Positions 21,540 through 36,200 are shown, counted from the stretch's first letter. The stretch: DNA of 64,000 nucleotides from Siphonodentalium dalli (GCA_032622095.1 CP136067.1:80068705-80132704); one strand, 5' to 3'. Numbers and translations: made by a program. Notes: generated by a model from the letters alone, not told the origin.

Positions 21540-22580
21540 TTGACAGGGGGGGGGGGGCGGGGTGAGACCCCAACTTTGGTCAAAATTTTCAACAGTTGAA
21601 AATTTCATACCTGCCAAAACATTAGTTGGAAATTTCACACCAACAATAGGTTGAAAATGTTCTTGTAGTTCGATTTTCAAACAATTTATTGGGGGGGATT
21701 AATTGTTTTTGGACCAATATTTGCATATTTTCCATTTTTTTGTCAAAATTTTGGACTGAAATGGTCATCAGTTGGAAATTTTCCAACCTTATGGGGGGGG
21801 GGTGACACGTTGGAGATTTCCAACATTTGGAAAGCTTGTGTCCTGGTCCCTCCCCCGTGGCCAGTCAAAAACTGCTAGTTAATTTAAGAAAACAATATTG
21901 TTATACATTTGGTTAACATTGTCATTGGAATTGTCATCAGTTGGAAATTTTCCAACCTAAGTGGGTGTGTCAGGTTTGAAATTTCCAACTCTAGGAAGGC
22001 TTGAGGCTAGTCTAGATGCTAGGATTTTGCGATTTTCTTGTTCAGATTAAAAAATTTCCCCACACCGGGCTGAACCATGGTCGGCCCGGTGTGTCATTGT
22101 CCCTCCCCCGTGGCCAATACAAAACTGCTAATTAGTTTAAGAAAATAATCAACAATTTTACTACATTTGGTCAAAGTTGTGGACTGAAATGGTCATCAAT
22201 TGGAGAATTTTCCAACCTGAGAGGAGCATGAGGTTTGAAATTTCCAACACTAGGAAAGCTTGAGTTGAGGCAAATCTAGATGCTAGGAATTGCGATTTTC
22301 TTGTATAGTTTTCAAAATTTTATCACACCGGGCCGAACAACCATGGTCAGCCGGTGTGTCCTGGTCTCTTGCCCGTATGCAATGTTTCAGGTTAAAATAT
22401 TTTATTTTTCTCATACCGGGAATATAGAACCATGGTTTATTAATATATAGGCCTGAGCACTGAGGTGCAAAGGGGGGGGGGTGCAAATGGAATTATGTAT
22501 TGTGTTTGGACTGATTCTGATTCAAGGTGCAGTTGGAATTTCCCAAGGTGGACACCCCCAACGGAAACCCTCTAGCCACG
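21540..22580. repeat. TTGGAAATTTCCAAC / CCGGGCCGAACCATGG repeat block, copy 2
   Basis: Aligns with 17990-18910 over nearly its whole length: GGTTGAAAATGTTCTTG, GTCATCAGTTGGAAATTTTC, TCTAGATGCTAGGATTTTGC, GTCCCTCCCCCGTGGCCA and the final GTGCAGTTGGAATTTCCCAA. The GC-rich CATGG-centred palindrome occurs at about 22062 and 22325. G-runs mark 21547-21558 and 21793-21802. Confidence 0.8.
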
Positions 22581-24107
22581 TCCCTGCGCGTGCCTCGAAA
22601 TGCCCTGCAAGAACTTCTTATTTTGATAGCTTCATCGTGATCATGTTCTTTTGGCTTTCACGATATATCAAATACCAGTGTATATCTCATTGTTGAGAAT
22701 GAGAGCCCTCTGTTAAGCGCGCCGCACAGGTGCCATAATATGGTACAACAAATATCCTGCAATTACCGTTAATTATAAACCTGCAAGGTTCTGGTCGTTC
22801 TCACAAGTTGATTAGAAGATAGCTAACCCGCTGCAGCAAGATAGTTAACTTGCTGCAGCAAGATACCAATATAATTCATCTGGCGCCTCTACGCTTCCGT
22901 ATTAGCGTGAACAAATTCTCATTAAAAGATTATATGTAAAAATCTTAAATTATAGTTTCTGACCATTTTTGCCCAACCACCTCGTCCATTGCCAATAAGT
23001 GTTTAGTTATTGCATGGACTCATCTGTTACTGTGGACTGATTTTGTCACTCCTTAAAGCTGAAGTGGTCATTGTTGCCGCAGTTTGGTGTATTGGGTGTA
23101 TTTTTGCGAATAGGCGTTACATTTTGGGTACCCAGCATACGTATTCGTACATTAAAAAAACGTGATATACCGATAAAAAGCAATTATAGTCAGAAATATA
23201 TGTTTTAAAGATGATTACCCATGCGCCTTTTGATAGCATGCGATAGTTCTTCAAAATTTCTGTGATAAAAACCATGCAAAGGTCAAGCTGCCGGGGTACC
23301 CCAAAATACCAAGTTCCCTGAAGCTGGATACCCACCACATCAAAATATGGCGACCCATTCAGCCTTATTAAAGGTACTCTCTCCGAGTTGATGGTCCCCA
23401 TAGCATCAGATTCCAACAACAACAACAACAACAACAACATTTCTTGAAATACCGCTTCAGTTATCAGAATCAATTAATTGCGAATATTAATGTTAACCAT
23501 GCACTGTCATCTATAGTATAAATTTTCCCCAAATATATATATAAATATATAAATACTTATCAAATACATTGAACTTAACAGCTCCTTAATGCAATGTAAA
23601 TAATGTAAATATTCCTGATCACTCAGGATCACTCACCGTTTGAAATCATCTCCAATTGGGTCGTAGTGTGGTCAAATTATTGATTTTCAATTTGCTTTGG
23701 CTTGTGACGAAAAATGGTGAGAAATTTAACATGGTATAATCCTCTCTGCTTTCCCTTTCCTTTCTCTTCATCTAAACTTTATTATTCGGACCATACGTAT
23801 ATACATGCATATGAATTTTATAAAACTGGGTTTCGCATAATTTCGCCTATTTTTTTATATCTCAGATTCGATCCACGTGCATAATTTTGTGTAACGTTAT
23901 AGACGACGTCTCACGTCAAACTTACGTTACTGTCAGTCTAAACCTGTAACGGATATATGCATCATTTCGCCCAGGCTAACGACAAACATATGCTTGACAA
24001 TATACAGTGACACTGTGACACTGCTGAGCTTCAGCTGGTCCAAGAGACTTCATCCTTGGTATGAGTACCAGTATCTCGGTTGAAAGGCAACTGACATACT
24101 GCTTTAA
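22581..24107. other. Region upstream of the exchanger gene
   Basis: Includes a fragment at about 23055-23135 related to the 14588-14998 MITE ends (AAGCTGAAGTGGTCATTG and TTTGGGTACCCAGC). It also holds a left-part copy of the 5006-5432 repeat at 23369-23560 with a (CAA)n run near 23414-23440. The promoter and any 5' UTR exon of the exchanger should lie here but could not be located. An AT-rich stretch with TATAAATATATAAATA at about 23537 is a weak TATA candidate. Confidence 0.45.
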
Positions 24108-24125
24108 TGAAACACATCTGAAAAC

Positions 24126-24234
24126 ATGACTACCGTTACCACTGCAAATCCAGAAAGCACCCTGAATCATGAAGTTGATGAAGAGAGCGACCCGACTGTC
24201 ATCCTCTTTATTTTTGCCAGCTGTGCTATCGGAG
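24126..24234 (+). CDS. SLC9C1: SLC9C exon 1 (start codon)
   Basis: Codons 1-36 plus one base. An in-frame TGA at 24108-24110 lies 15 bases before the ATG, and A stands at -3, so this is a sound start. The acidic cytosolic or lumenal head (MTTVTTANPEST...DEESD) is followed by the first hydrophobic segment, PTVILFIFASCAIGG. Donor GAG|GTATGT. Confidence 0.85.
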
Positions 24235-27200
24235 GTATGTCGACATAATGAATAACCACGTATTCTTACACCATGCACTCCGTTTGAACAAAATACACCG
24301 CAATTTATTTATTGCACCGGTTTGGGTTTTCCCGCCAAAATGTTAGATAATTAATTCTTCAAGTTATCAAAATCAGCTGATTATTGAAAACATGCACGCA
24401 CATCCATTCAATTTTAAATATATATATTATAATGTACCAGTAGTAATATTTATTATAATTTTGTACTATAGACGTATATTCGCTATCTTGGAGAAAATTT
24501 CTGGTTTGTATAATATTAAAAAAAAAATTAATAATCAAATTTGTGAGCTTGCATCAAGTAGCAATTTACCTCAAAGGTTTTTGGAAAAGTACATGTGATT
24601 GTTTAGATATTTATGTTTTCAGAGGGGGAGATAACTACAAGCATATGTAAATTAAAGCAAAAAAAAAAAAATTCCCATTATTCTTTTTTTGCCAAATTTT
24701 TAAAGTTCGGGCTTTGAAATAAAATGTCTGTAAGGTTTGGGCTTCGTTGGGGGAGCAAGAAGAGCCAAAATTTCTTAGCCATTACTTAAATCAGTGCCCA
24801 TACAATCTAAAAAAAATAGTAAGTAGTTTGTCTCGCCTCTGTTTTCTGCCACTTTTTTGACCAGCAAAATTAGGTGATATAAAACAAAACCACTATTTCA
24901 GGAAGATGCAAATAAATATGAACAAATGGAGTATAAAAATACTTAGAAAAGTAAATAGAATAAGAGTTAGTTGTCATGTATAGTGGGAAAAAGGAAATAA
25001 TCCTGGTATAAAGTGAGTTTACAATAGAATAAACATTGTGATGTAACATGTGTCCAGATAGGCACTGGAAATGAAACTGTGGAAGTGAGGTTGCTACATC
25101 AGGGTCAGCGCTGGACCAAAATTTACTTTTGCCAAATGAAAATATTTTTTGTCAAATTCTGTTTATTGATATGATAGGAAAGCATTTAGTGAATAATTAT
25201 ACTCGCATCTCTGTTGTGGTTTATCATACAACATTGTCAACAATAAATCAATCACCGAACAATAATATGATATTGAGCGTTGCTTCATCAGAAGGGCGCA
25301 TCACATTGCAAGAGGAATAGCTATGTAAACACTACCACCACCACACAAAATACCGGTAATCACTCTACCCATCAATACTAATGCTATCAGATTAACTTCA
25401 TCTTTATAGATGTGTTAACTGTTCCTAAACCATATAAAACACCACTAATTAATATAATTATATTGTATAAGAGTTTTCTGAAATGAATGGTATTGATTGA
25501 CAAATATTTTTTCAACTTTCTTCAGGAATTAAAAAGTGACTTGCCAAAACTTTTGCCAAACGAAAATATTTTTTGACAAATGTGAATTATTTGCCAAGTG
25601 GCAGAAACATGGCTTGTTGCTATTCATCCGAAAGCTCTCAGTGAGAGCTTTCCAATGAATGGCAACAAGCCATATTTCTGACTAAATCCTGAAAAAAAGT
25701 TACCCATAATTCTGCTGTGGTTAAGGTGTCGATTATTTAGGGCATTACTGTATTTTGTTCATGGTTGTCAGTTTGTGTAAGGCTTCTCACCAAACCATTC
25801 TATCAGTCATAATAGCATGGGAAAATGACAATATTTGAGATATTAACATGTTCACTGCCGACTATGAGTTATCTCGTGCTTTTAGATGTAATTGAATGGG
25901 CGTCAGCAGTGAACGTGTTAACATGCTGGTTTTAATAAAATTATTTTTATTCCCAAAAAATGATTTCAAGTGAATATATTATGAGATTTGCATTCATCAG
26001 GATTGTGTTCCCTCCTCCATCAAGAGATTTATTTATTAAACCAACTAATAAAATTATGTGGCCTTATTTGGTTTTTTAGCTGATTAGAATATAATATCAA
26101 AATTTTATATAAAAATAGTTCATCAATTTGGCTAATATTTCATTTGTACATGTAAATGCATATTTACGCAGCTCTTGAAATTGGATATTTTACTAGTACG
26201 GCATTTGTCTAGAACTGCATGAAATTCTATATATTGGCTTAGAGAGCTACATATTTTTTTCTATGGCGTAGCTAATTTTAAGTAATAATAATTATTAATA
26301 CATATATATTGTTCTCTCCTGATTCCTCTCATTCAATACCAAATATAAGAGAGCGTAACTCAACCCTTCCATCAATGCACCTTTTGTTGTATGAAATTAA
26401 AGAATTAAATAATGTCCATCAGCATTATAATTTGATTTGAGTACCATGCTATACTGTACTTGAATATTTATTTTCAGTTTTCACAAGGAGGGTGCTCTCT
26501 GCTTTCAAAGAAAAATTCAAAATTCAACTGCCTTACACTGGACTAGCACTTTTGATTGGAATTGCCTTTGGACTGGTGGCAAGATACAGCAAGCATGTTA
26601 ACAGATATGCATCCATCATAGAAGTCAACCCTCATGTCATCTTACATTTGTTCCTGCCTGTGCTCATATTTGAATCAGCATTCGGCATGGAGTCACACTT
26701 ATTTGTGAAGTCTAAGCTGCAGGTGATAATCCTGGCTGTTCCTGGATTGGGTATGTATGTATTTGGAGTATTCTTTTGGAAATCCCCCCCTAATATTTAT
26801 ACCCCCACTTTTGACCAGGGTTCCCGTGGATCCTTGAAATCCTAGATTAACCTTGACTTTGACAAATTTACCATTCAAAGTCTGGGAAATGCTTGAATTT
26901 CCATGGTAGGTGAACCTTTTGTTTTGGCGACATTAGCATCTCTTGCCAAATTCGTATTAAATTGATGCCAATTGCATTTTACCGTATAATTTAAGGTCAT
27001 GAAAACAGCTTAATATTGTCCAGAAATGGCCTTTTAGAATTAAGACATTTAATCCTTTCTTGATGGAAGGCCCTGGTGCAGCATTAAAGATCCTGTGCCA
27101 GTGCATACTCTTACATATGTGAGTCTCCCATAGGGAGCCTCGCATATATAAGAGAATGCACTGATTTACAAGATCAATGTAAATATTGTTAGGCCAATTA

Positions 27201-30200
27201 TATATTGATGCATTCTCTTAAAGCAAGGCTCTCTATGGGAGACTCTGTTTATATAAGAGAATGTATTGGCACAGGGTTTACGCAAAATTTCAGGAAGCTC
27301 CAGTCATGGAAGGCGCGGTTAAGGGCCTTGAAAAAACATGAAACAATTTGAGAACCCTGTTCATTCAAAAAAGGAGGGAATGATTAATTTTAAGTCCTCC
27401 CTGTTCATACCGAATGATATCAACATGAAGACACAGGTACACATAGTTGGTGTGGATTGTTTGGCCATTGCCAAATGGTGGGTTCAGGAAATGAAAGTTT
27501 AAGAAGAAAGCGAGAAGCCATTTCATTCAAAGCCTTGATATTGCATACCGGTATGATAAATTGATCAGAATATATTTATAGTTCAAAGTGTTTGAGATAT
27601 ATGGGGTTTTTCTATTCCAGTGCTATCAGCGTTTTTGACATCTCTTCTTGGAAAATATATGTTTACATACAATTGGGACTGGTACACCGCAATGATGTTT
27701 GGCTCTATATTGAGTGCAACAGACCCTGTAGCTGTGGTTGCAATGCTGAAAGAAATAGGTTTGTAATAACTTTAAAGGGACCCAAGCACTTTCGTGTTAA
27801 ACCATTGTTATGTAAGGCCAAAGAAAAAAGATACTATGTTTTCGGTCTAGATAGTTCAATATTTCTGCAGTTTGATAAAAAAAAATCAAAATAAATTAAA
27901 AAAAAAATCCCTACATACCTACCTTAATTTTCGCTCCGTTAGTGGAAACATACAATCTTTTTTTTTTGGTCTAAACAAAACTGTTACATTGATTTCAACA
28001 AACTTTGTTAATCTTTGTAAACTTGGAGGTAGCAGTTTGAAAATTCTGACCAGTGGGGCGGTGCGAGTTTCTTTTGAAGCTGGTTAAACAGACCATCTGG
28101 CCTCGTCGCTGAGAGAGACGGTCTCCCAGGAATCGGTAAACAAAATGTGTACTGTCGAATGTAAGACAAACATACTTGAGTTCGATTAGGAACTAAAAGT
28201 TCTCCGGGGCGTGCCATAAAACGACAATAAATCGAAACACTTGAAGGAGAGATATTTGTACAATTATATACATACATCGATACTTACACATGTTCTGAAA
28301 ATGAAATGAAATAGAAACAATGTAAGATATTTGGGATAATTGGCATATTGGACATATGCTATCGCTCTCTCTAGGCGCGAAACGCTGAATGAATACCTGG
28401 AAAGCATATCCAAACATATATAGCTTATTCTATTGGGCTAGGGATGCATGTGGCTACATGCGGATCATGGTGTCAAGCTCAACAGGACTGGTCTTATTTA
28501 CGACCAATTCTGTATGTTTAAATTATTATAAACTGTTGACAAAATTTAATGTCAGTCCAATTCCTCACTGTTTTTGAAAAATTTGAAATTCCTATTTCTA
28601 CATTAATTAATATGATTATTTTGAATCAATACATGGAAAAATCCTACTTTCAGTCCAACAAAGGGCTTTTCCTCATTGGGGTTCACATTAAAAGTGTACG
28701 CCATATTAGTTAAATAGGTGTATTTTAGTTTATGGCCTTGTAATATTTTCGTTATAATAACCCTTCATAATAATGAACATTCATAAACAAAACATGACTC
28801 CTATCCAAAATCGGTAATTATATGGCATTTATAACTCGTTTTTGTTTTCCCACTGAAAATTTGATTGGAATACATAGCATAGAAAATAGAATATCAAATT
28901 TGTTCACTTTATTTGTAAATAAATCGGCATATGGCAATACAAAATCATGCACATACCACATTGTAACAAATCATAAATGTTGTCTCTCTTCCCATTAGTT
29001 TCATGTCATTGTGATGACAGGCTGTACATATAGTACCACACACGAACATACAAATGTTTGACTAAAACATGATATTTAGTAATTGGTATACCACAAGTGG
29101 GCAACGCATGTAAAACTGTCCAGATACAAGAAGAAAGAAATACCAATTTAATGATATCCAATCTGATAATGAGGACAATTTTAAATGACTTTGACCTGCA
29201 AAACCTGTTTCATATGGATATAGAATCAATATCATATATTTCCCTTACCCCCATTTCGAAAGGAAAATCGTCGCATCGTTTTAGTTACATGTCCGTGCAG
29301 CCGTCTGTCTGTTAAGCTACATTCCGCAGATGATAAAAATATTCTGGCAAATTGTCATCAAATTCCTCATAGATGGCTATCTATTTTATATTTTTGGCTG
29401 ACACATTTTGGTGAAATACATGGCAGATTCTTGACAGATATTTGAAGGCAAATTTAGAGCAATTTATAGTCAGTTGCATAATCCCCCTGCATGCTACTGG
29501 TAAACGGTAAATTAAGAAATTTATCGTTCATATCGTAGCATACACCATCCTCCACGATGAAGTGTCCATACAATTTTGGTGGTATTTTCCTGATTTGTTG
29601 CGGGAATCCCAAGTTATAGAATTCCATGGCCAATTGCTTCAGAAAAGCCACCAGCCTGTGTCTCACAATGGTCTCATCTGAAGATATGTGGGCATGTCGT
29701 CAGTAGTATATAGCACCTGGAATTACAAAATACTGTCTTTTTCTTGCACTGGAAATTGGGCCAATGTAAAAATGGCTATACATGTATATACCGGTTCACA
29801 TATACCTGTTTTAGTCTCCTCCTGCTTGTTTTTCTTTGGATAATTTTGATGTAAACTTTTTCTCATGCCTTAATCGTCAAATTACGTTTCAATGACGCAT
29901 TATTCAGTCTATTATGGTAAAGAAATATCTAGAACTGACCATGGTCAGACTTCAGGATATGATCAGTTTCAGTGTCGCGTGTATAAGACATTGCTTAAAG
30001 ATCATGTTGTAGCCGGGGTGAAGGAGAAGATCACTCGATCTTTTCGACCATCCCGGGCGCTTCGCGCCCATCTACTCACTCTCTGTTGTAGCCGGGGAAA
30101 TATAAAGGTCCTGGACACCATGACTGTCATCGCCATGCTAAAATAAGATGAAGAGTATATATAATATGCGAAAAAGTGTCTTTTTCCACAATAAATTGTT

Positions 30201-33200
30201 GAGGATACTCTTTAGTCGAATCACGACTATTAAAGCGGACAAATATTTAGTGACTAATAATTAACATTTTTGGACTAGCCGGACAGTAATTTCGAAGCAG
30301 ATACCTGTATATAAATTGGAAATTTGGAATACTGAGATATTCCATGACAATACTCGATATATGCATTTGTGAGAGGAGGACAGGCGCTTCGATCGATATA
30401 ATGGTTGTGGCGAAAGTGGCTGAGATTATTGTGAAAATTTACAATTTCTGGGATATTTTGTGGAAGAAATTGTCGCGCGCCGATGATTAAATTGCATTTT
30501 TTCCATGGTAGAGCAGATAAAAATGCTATATTAACTGAGTGAGAGAATCCATTTAGTATTGAATTGGTTAATTCAAGTGAAACATGCACATTTTGTTATC
30601 AGAGCTCCTTCACAAAAATTTATATTATGTATGTGGACACCAGAATTATGTATGTACATAGTTTTTGACACCAGAATTATGTATATATACATAGTTATTT
30701 ATGAAACAACCAAATTGGCATGACTTTCCATGTTGACCGATTCCCAGGTTGTTGAAATTTTTTATGATAAATTATATGGAATTGGACTTCATGATAATCA
30801 AATTTTTGTTTTTATTTCTACTGACAGGTGCATCAAAGCAACTGGCTATGTTGATTGAGGGTGAGTCCCTCCTCAATGATGGAGCAGCGATTGTTATCTT
30901 CAATGTTTTCCTAAAATTGGCAGCATCAGAAGAAAACACGTCTGGTAAGTTCACAAAATCAGAACTTAGATTGATCAACTAGTACAGATAGTCCTTTCTA
31001 GGTTGAGTTCCTCTTAGGGCTGCCACGATTAATCGAATAATCAATTTAACCCTTTACCCAACAGAAGGGCCCTGTGCCAATGCATTCTCTTATATATGCG
31101 AGTCGACCATAGGTCGCCTCGCATATATATAAGAGAATGCATTGGCTTAACACATTAAAAATTATAAAATTGTTAAAGAATGTAAGAAAAAATGGTAAAA
31201 AGTGTTAAAAAAAGATTTTTTTTAGGCCAATGCATTCTCTTATATATGCGAGGCGACCTATGGTCGACTCGCATATATAAGAGAATGCATTGGCACAGGG
31301 CATAACTGTAACTATCACAATGTGGTCAAGGAGCCGGTTCCAATGATATCCATATTTGTATGGTTCTATTGAGACAGACCGAAGATATTTTAGGCTGTTG
31401 AAGCTTTATTTGGCCGGTTTTGGCCGGTTTGTTGGGTAAAGGGTTAACAACTGTTGATAAAGTGGATAAACGATTACCATTTTGATAATTGACTATTCGG
31501 TACTATTGTATAACAGTATATTGTGCTTTTCGGCAGTGTTTTATTTTCCGGTCGCACTGTTGAAGATTAACATGCACTGGTCCTTGATTGGCATAAATGA
31601 ACAGTATTTTAACAAAACGGACATTTCCCAACCTGGATAATTCCACCTTTGCTCATCTGTTCCTCGAAAATCATTCCTGTCCCGTTTTATGTTCCACTTC
31701 GAAGTTGTTTTTTGTTTACCTTCTTATTGATTTTTTTGACAAGATGGAGGTACCCGCACAGAAAAAGATGAGCTGCTGGACTATTTATCACATTTAGATT
31801 TGTTGCCGTTCACATCGAGGCCCGATAGGTAATAACCAATGGCTATATATGGAAATTATTTGGTTGTATATGTTCTTAGTCATACTGAATTTTACTAGTG
31901 GAAATTACGCTAGCATATAGTTCTACAAACCTGCGATTCTAAATTACGATAAAATACATCTTTACAAATGATTCACGACCTGTGTTTCAAGAATTACATT
32001 TATGGGCAATAGATATTACTTTTTCGACGAACCATATGTATGGGTACCACTTCTTAGTTAACAGGTGCTCCCCTTCTTAGCTCCAGAAATCCAGCATGTT
32101 TCGATTCTTATCAATTATAAATGTTCCACTTTTAAGATGAAAAATCATTGAGTTTTTACATGGAATCCTTTAGAAATTACTGTTTTAGTGATTGTGAGTA
32201 ATTTATATAATAATTTTTACAGTGACTAAATGGTAGAAACATGTCTTGTTGTGAATATATATAATTTAGTATGTATAATTGCCACAAATTACATTGGTAA
32301 TATTAAAAGTACTCAATCCAATCAGACAGTCCCCATATCATCAAGTTATAACAACAACAACATTTCTTCAAAATACGCTTTAGTTATCAGAATCGATTAA
32401 TTACAACAAAATAATGCTAACCACTGTCAACTATGGTATTACATTTCCCAAAACGTGTTATTTATCAACATGTTGCTCAACGAAATATGGCCGTATTATC
32501 ACTTGAGTATCACAAAATTTGGCTGTATTATATAATTACCATATGGTTTTAGAGTTATACATCTTCATCCGCAATTTTGTCCGAGACCGTCGGTTTGGCA
32601 ACTTTTTTATGGGCCACAAAATGTACACATTTAGAGAAATAAAAAATTTCAAAAATCGATATCTGATCACTCTGAGCTTTGATGGATGAGTTCCTAGAGT
32701 CGAATCAAATATTTTTTACCCCCGAAGCCATTGAAGAAATAGTAATTTGGGAGATCCTGCATGCATGGGTGTTTGTTTGAACGTTGAGGACATCCTGTGT
32801 GTCTTCTTGCACTAAACCATGCGACAATGACCAATTCAGCATTACCCGGTAGTGTGTATCATGTATGACTCTGAATTACTTTATGGTTCCTTGGTGCATT
32901 GATTTATCTTGATCACTAGACTATAGAGCATAGAGCGAGCATGTACTATATGTTCAATCAAAGGGTTTGATAACTGTGTGCAAATATTACATTATAGATC
33001 TGGTAGATATATAACTATGTCATAAAGTAAAACTTCAAAGGAATAAAATACAATCCATAGCACTAAATATTTAGCAGTTTTGATTCACGTTATCATATTC
33101 TCTGTATTGCGGAGATCGAGATTTGATTGAAATCGGTAACACCATTTTTATTATTTTATTTGATTAATTATGGCTCCCCCACTGTGTTCCTCCCCACCCC

Positions 33201-36200
33201 ACCACTGAATCGGGTGAAGCGATGTAGGCAATTCCAAATGACATAGCTATATTATCCATATCACGTACGGTAATTCTTTCAAATGAGTTTGACAGAAATC
33301 AGCGACGAAAACATTCTTATCAATTTTGATTCCCCTCGATATGCATCTCGAGTCACAGATCACCCATTTCTGCAAAACTTGAACTAACCACTTCGTGAAA
33401 AGTTATCACCAGAACCAATTTTGAAGCCCCTTTAATTTCTATAGTGTTTCACAGAAAACATATAGGCCTGAATAATTTGTTGTATGCATGCATGTTATAT
33501 CATGGGTATGTTGCGTCAAATGTGTTCTGTTTTCTCATGAATCAAGCTCATGTGTGGTCAGGAAATTCATATAATAACGGATTGTCATAGAAGTAGGGAA
33601 GATGGCGTGAATTCGATGAGTTTTGAGCATGGCACGTCTTCGCGCAGCAGCAGCTGCAAGATACGGGTTCCTGACTTTGTCTAATTGCATCTTAACATTC
33701 GACGGAAACAACTGGAAAATACGATATTGAGCATTAGATTATCATGAAGATTCTTATTCTGCAAAAGATGGCATCTGATTGATTGGAACCATGCTGAGAG
33801 CCATATGTTTCAATACCTTTGCATAGTTTTTCTATTGAGTATATGGACAAAGGAGGTTGTTGTTTTACTGGAAACTGTGAGTAGACACAATGCAATGGCT
33901 CGACCACTGAATCTTCCTGGTGTTAATGATTCTCGAAATGACATACATTTTAGTCGAATCCCACCAAGAATTTATTCTTTAATAAAGACACTAGGTAAAT
34001 GCCAACGCAAACCAACAAAAGGGGGTGTCAGGCTGGCAAATGAGTAAAATGGACCAAGTTCGACTCTCATTGGATTCTGATTTGAATTCTCTCCAGGACA
34101 TAGAAGTGATTCAAAATTCAACTCATCATGTTATACATAAGGAATTTTCCCATTGCACTGTTAAACCTGACAATCTAATAGCAGTTCACCCAACCATCAG
34201 TGGAAGCAATGTCAACATATGCATCCTGAACTGTCACTCTGTTAACAATAAGGCGGACTATACATTGCAGATTATGTAGTTGAACACAGCATCGATGTTA
34301 TGGCTATGACTGTAACATGGTTGTCTGAAAATTAATGCCAGATGATTCGTGACCTTACGCCGAGAGGATATAACTTCCATCATGTATCTAGAATATCTCT
34401 GGAATTCTCTACCGGTGATCATCCGCAGCTGTCCTGGATATGATGAATTCAAAGGTCTTTTGAAAACTCAATTATTCACGGAATATTATTCTGAACATTT
34501 AGGCGCGGAACTAATGAACCAGCTCTCAATGCGGGCTATATAATTATTGCATGTTTGAACTGTAAATTTTGGAATTTGTTTATTTATTTTAATGTTGTCA
34601 AGCACCTTGAAACTTCGGTGATATGTACGCTATACAAGAAATGTGTGATATTATATGATAAATCACCAAAGAAGTGGAACAGCAAAGAAGTGATCAGGAA
34701 AACAAAAAATTGTCTAACAAGTGGAACATATTAGGGTGAAATTTTCCCACACTTTTCACATGGAAACGATTATAGGATCATGCTGATTTGCTGCATGTAT
34801 AGCTAATGGTACCCATTTATTATGCCCCCGACTTGAAGTCGGCGGGTATATAGTCGACGTCTCCATCCGTACGTACGTACGTCCGTCCGTACAAACATTT
34901 TGCATTGTTCAGCAACCGCTGGGCAGATTTAGCTGATATTTGGTATGGTGATAGAGCAGCATGGGGGAACAGCTACATGCATAGCGCGGGTTTCGTCCAC
35001 CCATTTTCACCAGAGCTATGGCCCTTTTTTTACTTAGAAAATTCAATTTTTCTCTTGTTTTTTGGGTTTCCAGATGATAGCGTGAGCTTTGGTGGTACGA
35101 TTGCAAATCCCGTATTTTTGTGGATCAGTTATATGAAAATACATGTCAAGTGCGAATTTGGGTATGATCTGATGATTTTTGCCAGAGTTATGGCCCTTTT
35201 TTCAACTTAGAAAATTTGAATTTTCCCTTGTTTTTGGGTTTCCGGATCGCTTGTTTTTGGGTTTCCGGAATTTCTAGAAGTGATGATTGTACGAACTTCT
35301 TTTGGAATGGTCATATAGACCTCCTCGGATATCCGCAGTTTCGTCCATGCTTAATCCGAATTGCTACGGTCGGGGGCAAATGCCACGTGACAGCGTACCT
35401 CTTGTTATAAATCTCAAGATTCCATGACGATATGTCGGGTTGATTTGCAAGAAATCAACTCAACAGTTTTCCTTTGTATCAACACTTGAATTAGTTGAAA
35501 TGCTATTTTAATGGAAATTAGAGTGAAATAACAGTTTGACACAAGCTGTATTTATTTATCATCCTCACACTGGCCAAAATACATGTTGACAAACTCACTT
35601 ATCTGCCATTTTGTGGAAGTTTTCCAGCCTTTTCAGCTTCCAAAACATTAAAAAATCATAATCGAAGGGGGACAAGATTAAAATCGAAGTGCAACATAAA
35701 ACAGGACAGGAATGATTTATTGGGAACAGATGAGCAACAGTGAATTCCCCACTGGACATTTGTTGGTCAACATGTTGGTCACCTCGGAAATTGATCATTG
35801 TGACATCCAATTTGTCTCGATTTAGCTGGCGGCGTAATAGACACACTTAAATTCTTGTGCTTATTTTTAGTAGCACCACACAAAGGTCTCAGGACAAGCT
35901 CACTGTCATATTTTTTTACAAACATCAAACGCCGCCTTGTGAAGCCTTCTCACTGTCAGTGATATATGCTGTCATGTGGTTTTACAAACACCAAACACCG
36001 CCACTATGGAGCCATCTTAATATATGTCACTTATTATCACCTATAGCTGTGTTAATTGTCCTGTGGACTATCGCTTATGTGATTGCATGAGCTGTATATG
36101 TACATCATGGCCACCACCCCATTTGGGTTGATCTAATTGTCCCCGTAGGTCGTAGCTCTGTGAAAGTTTGATCTAGCAGATTAACGCGGGAGTCTGGCAT

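Larger units (their letters stand above)
24235..26477 (+). other. SLC9C intron 1
   Basis: Contains a diffuse repeat at about 25100-25610 with TTTTGCCAAATGAAAATATT-type motifs at both ends, the MITE at 25612-25753 and the 79-bp TTAA element at 25843-25921. Short frames here are not supported. Confidence 0.6.
31600..35770. mobile_element. Inverted ends sharing TTGCTCATCTGTTC / AATCATTCCTGTCC
   Basis: The sequence at about 31620-31710 (GCTCATCTGTTCCTCGAAAA, TCATTCCTGTCCCGTTTTAT) recurs inverted at about 35670-35765. The same kind of end with CTGTTCCTCGAAATATCATT occurs at 4203-4258. They may be the termini of one 4-kb element with later insertions, or two solo ends in opposite orientation. Confidence 0.45.

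Noticed and set aside
23117-23473. 118-codon minus-strand frame with a leucine run
   Set aside because: The leucines come from a (CAA)n microsatellite inside a dispersed repeat.
26751-26845. Extension of exon 2's open frame past 26750
   Set aside because: A consensus donor G|GTATGT ends the conserved protein sequence and exon 3 continues it in phase; the extension has no NHE similarity.
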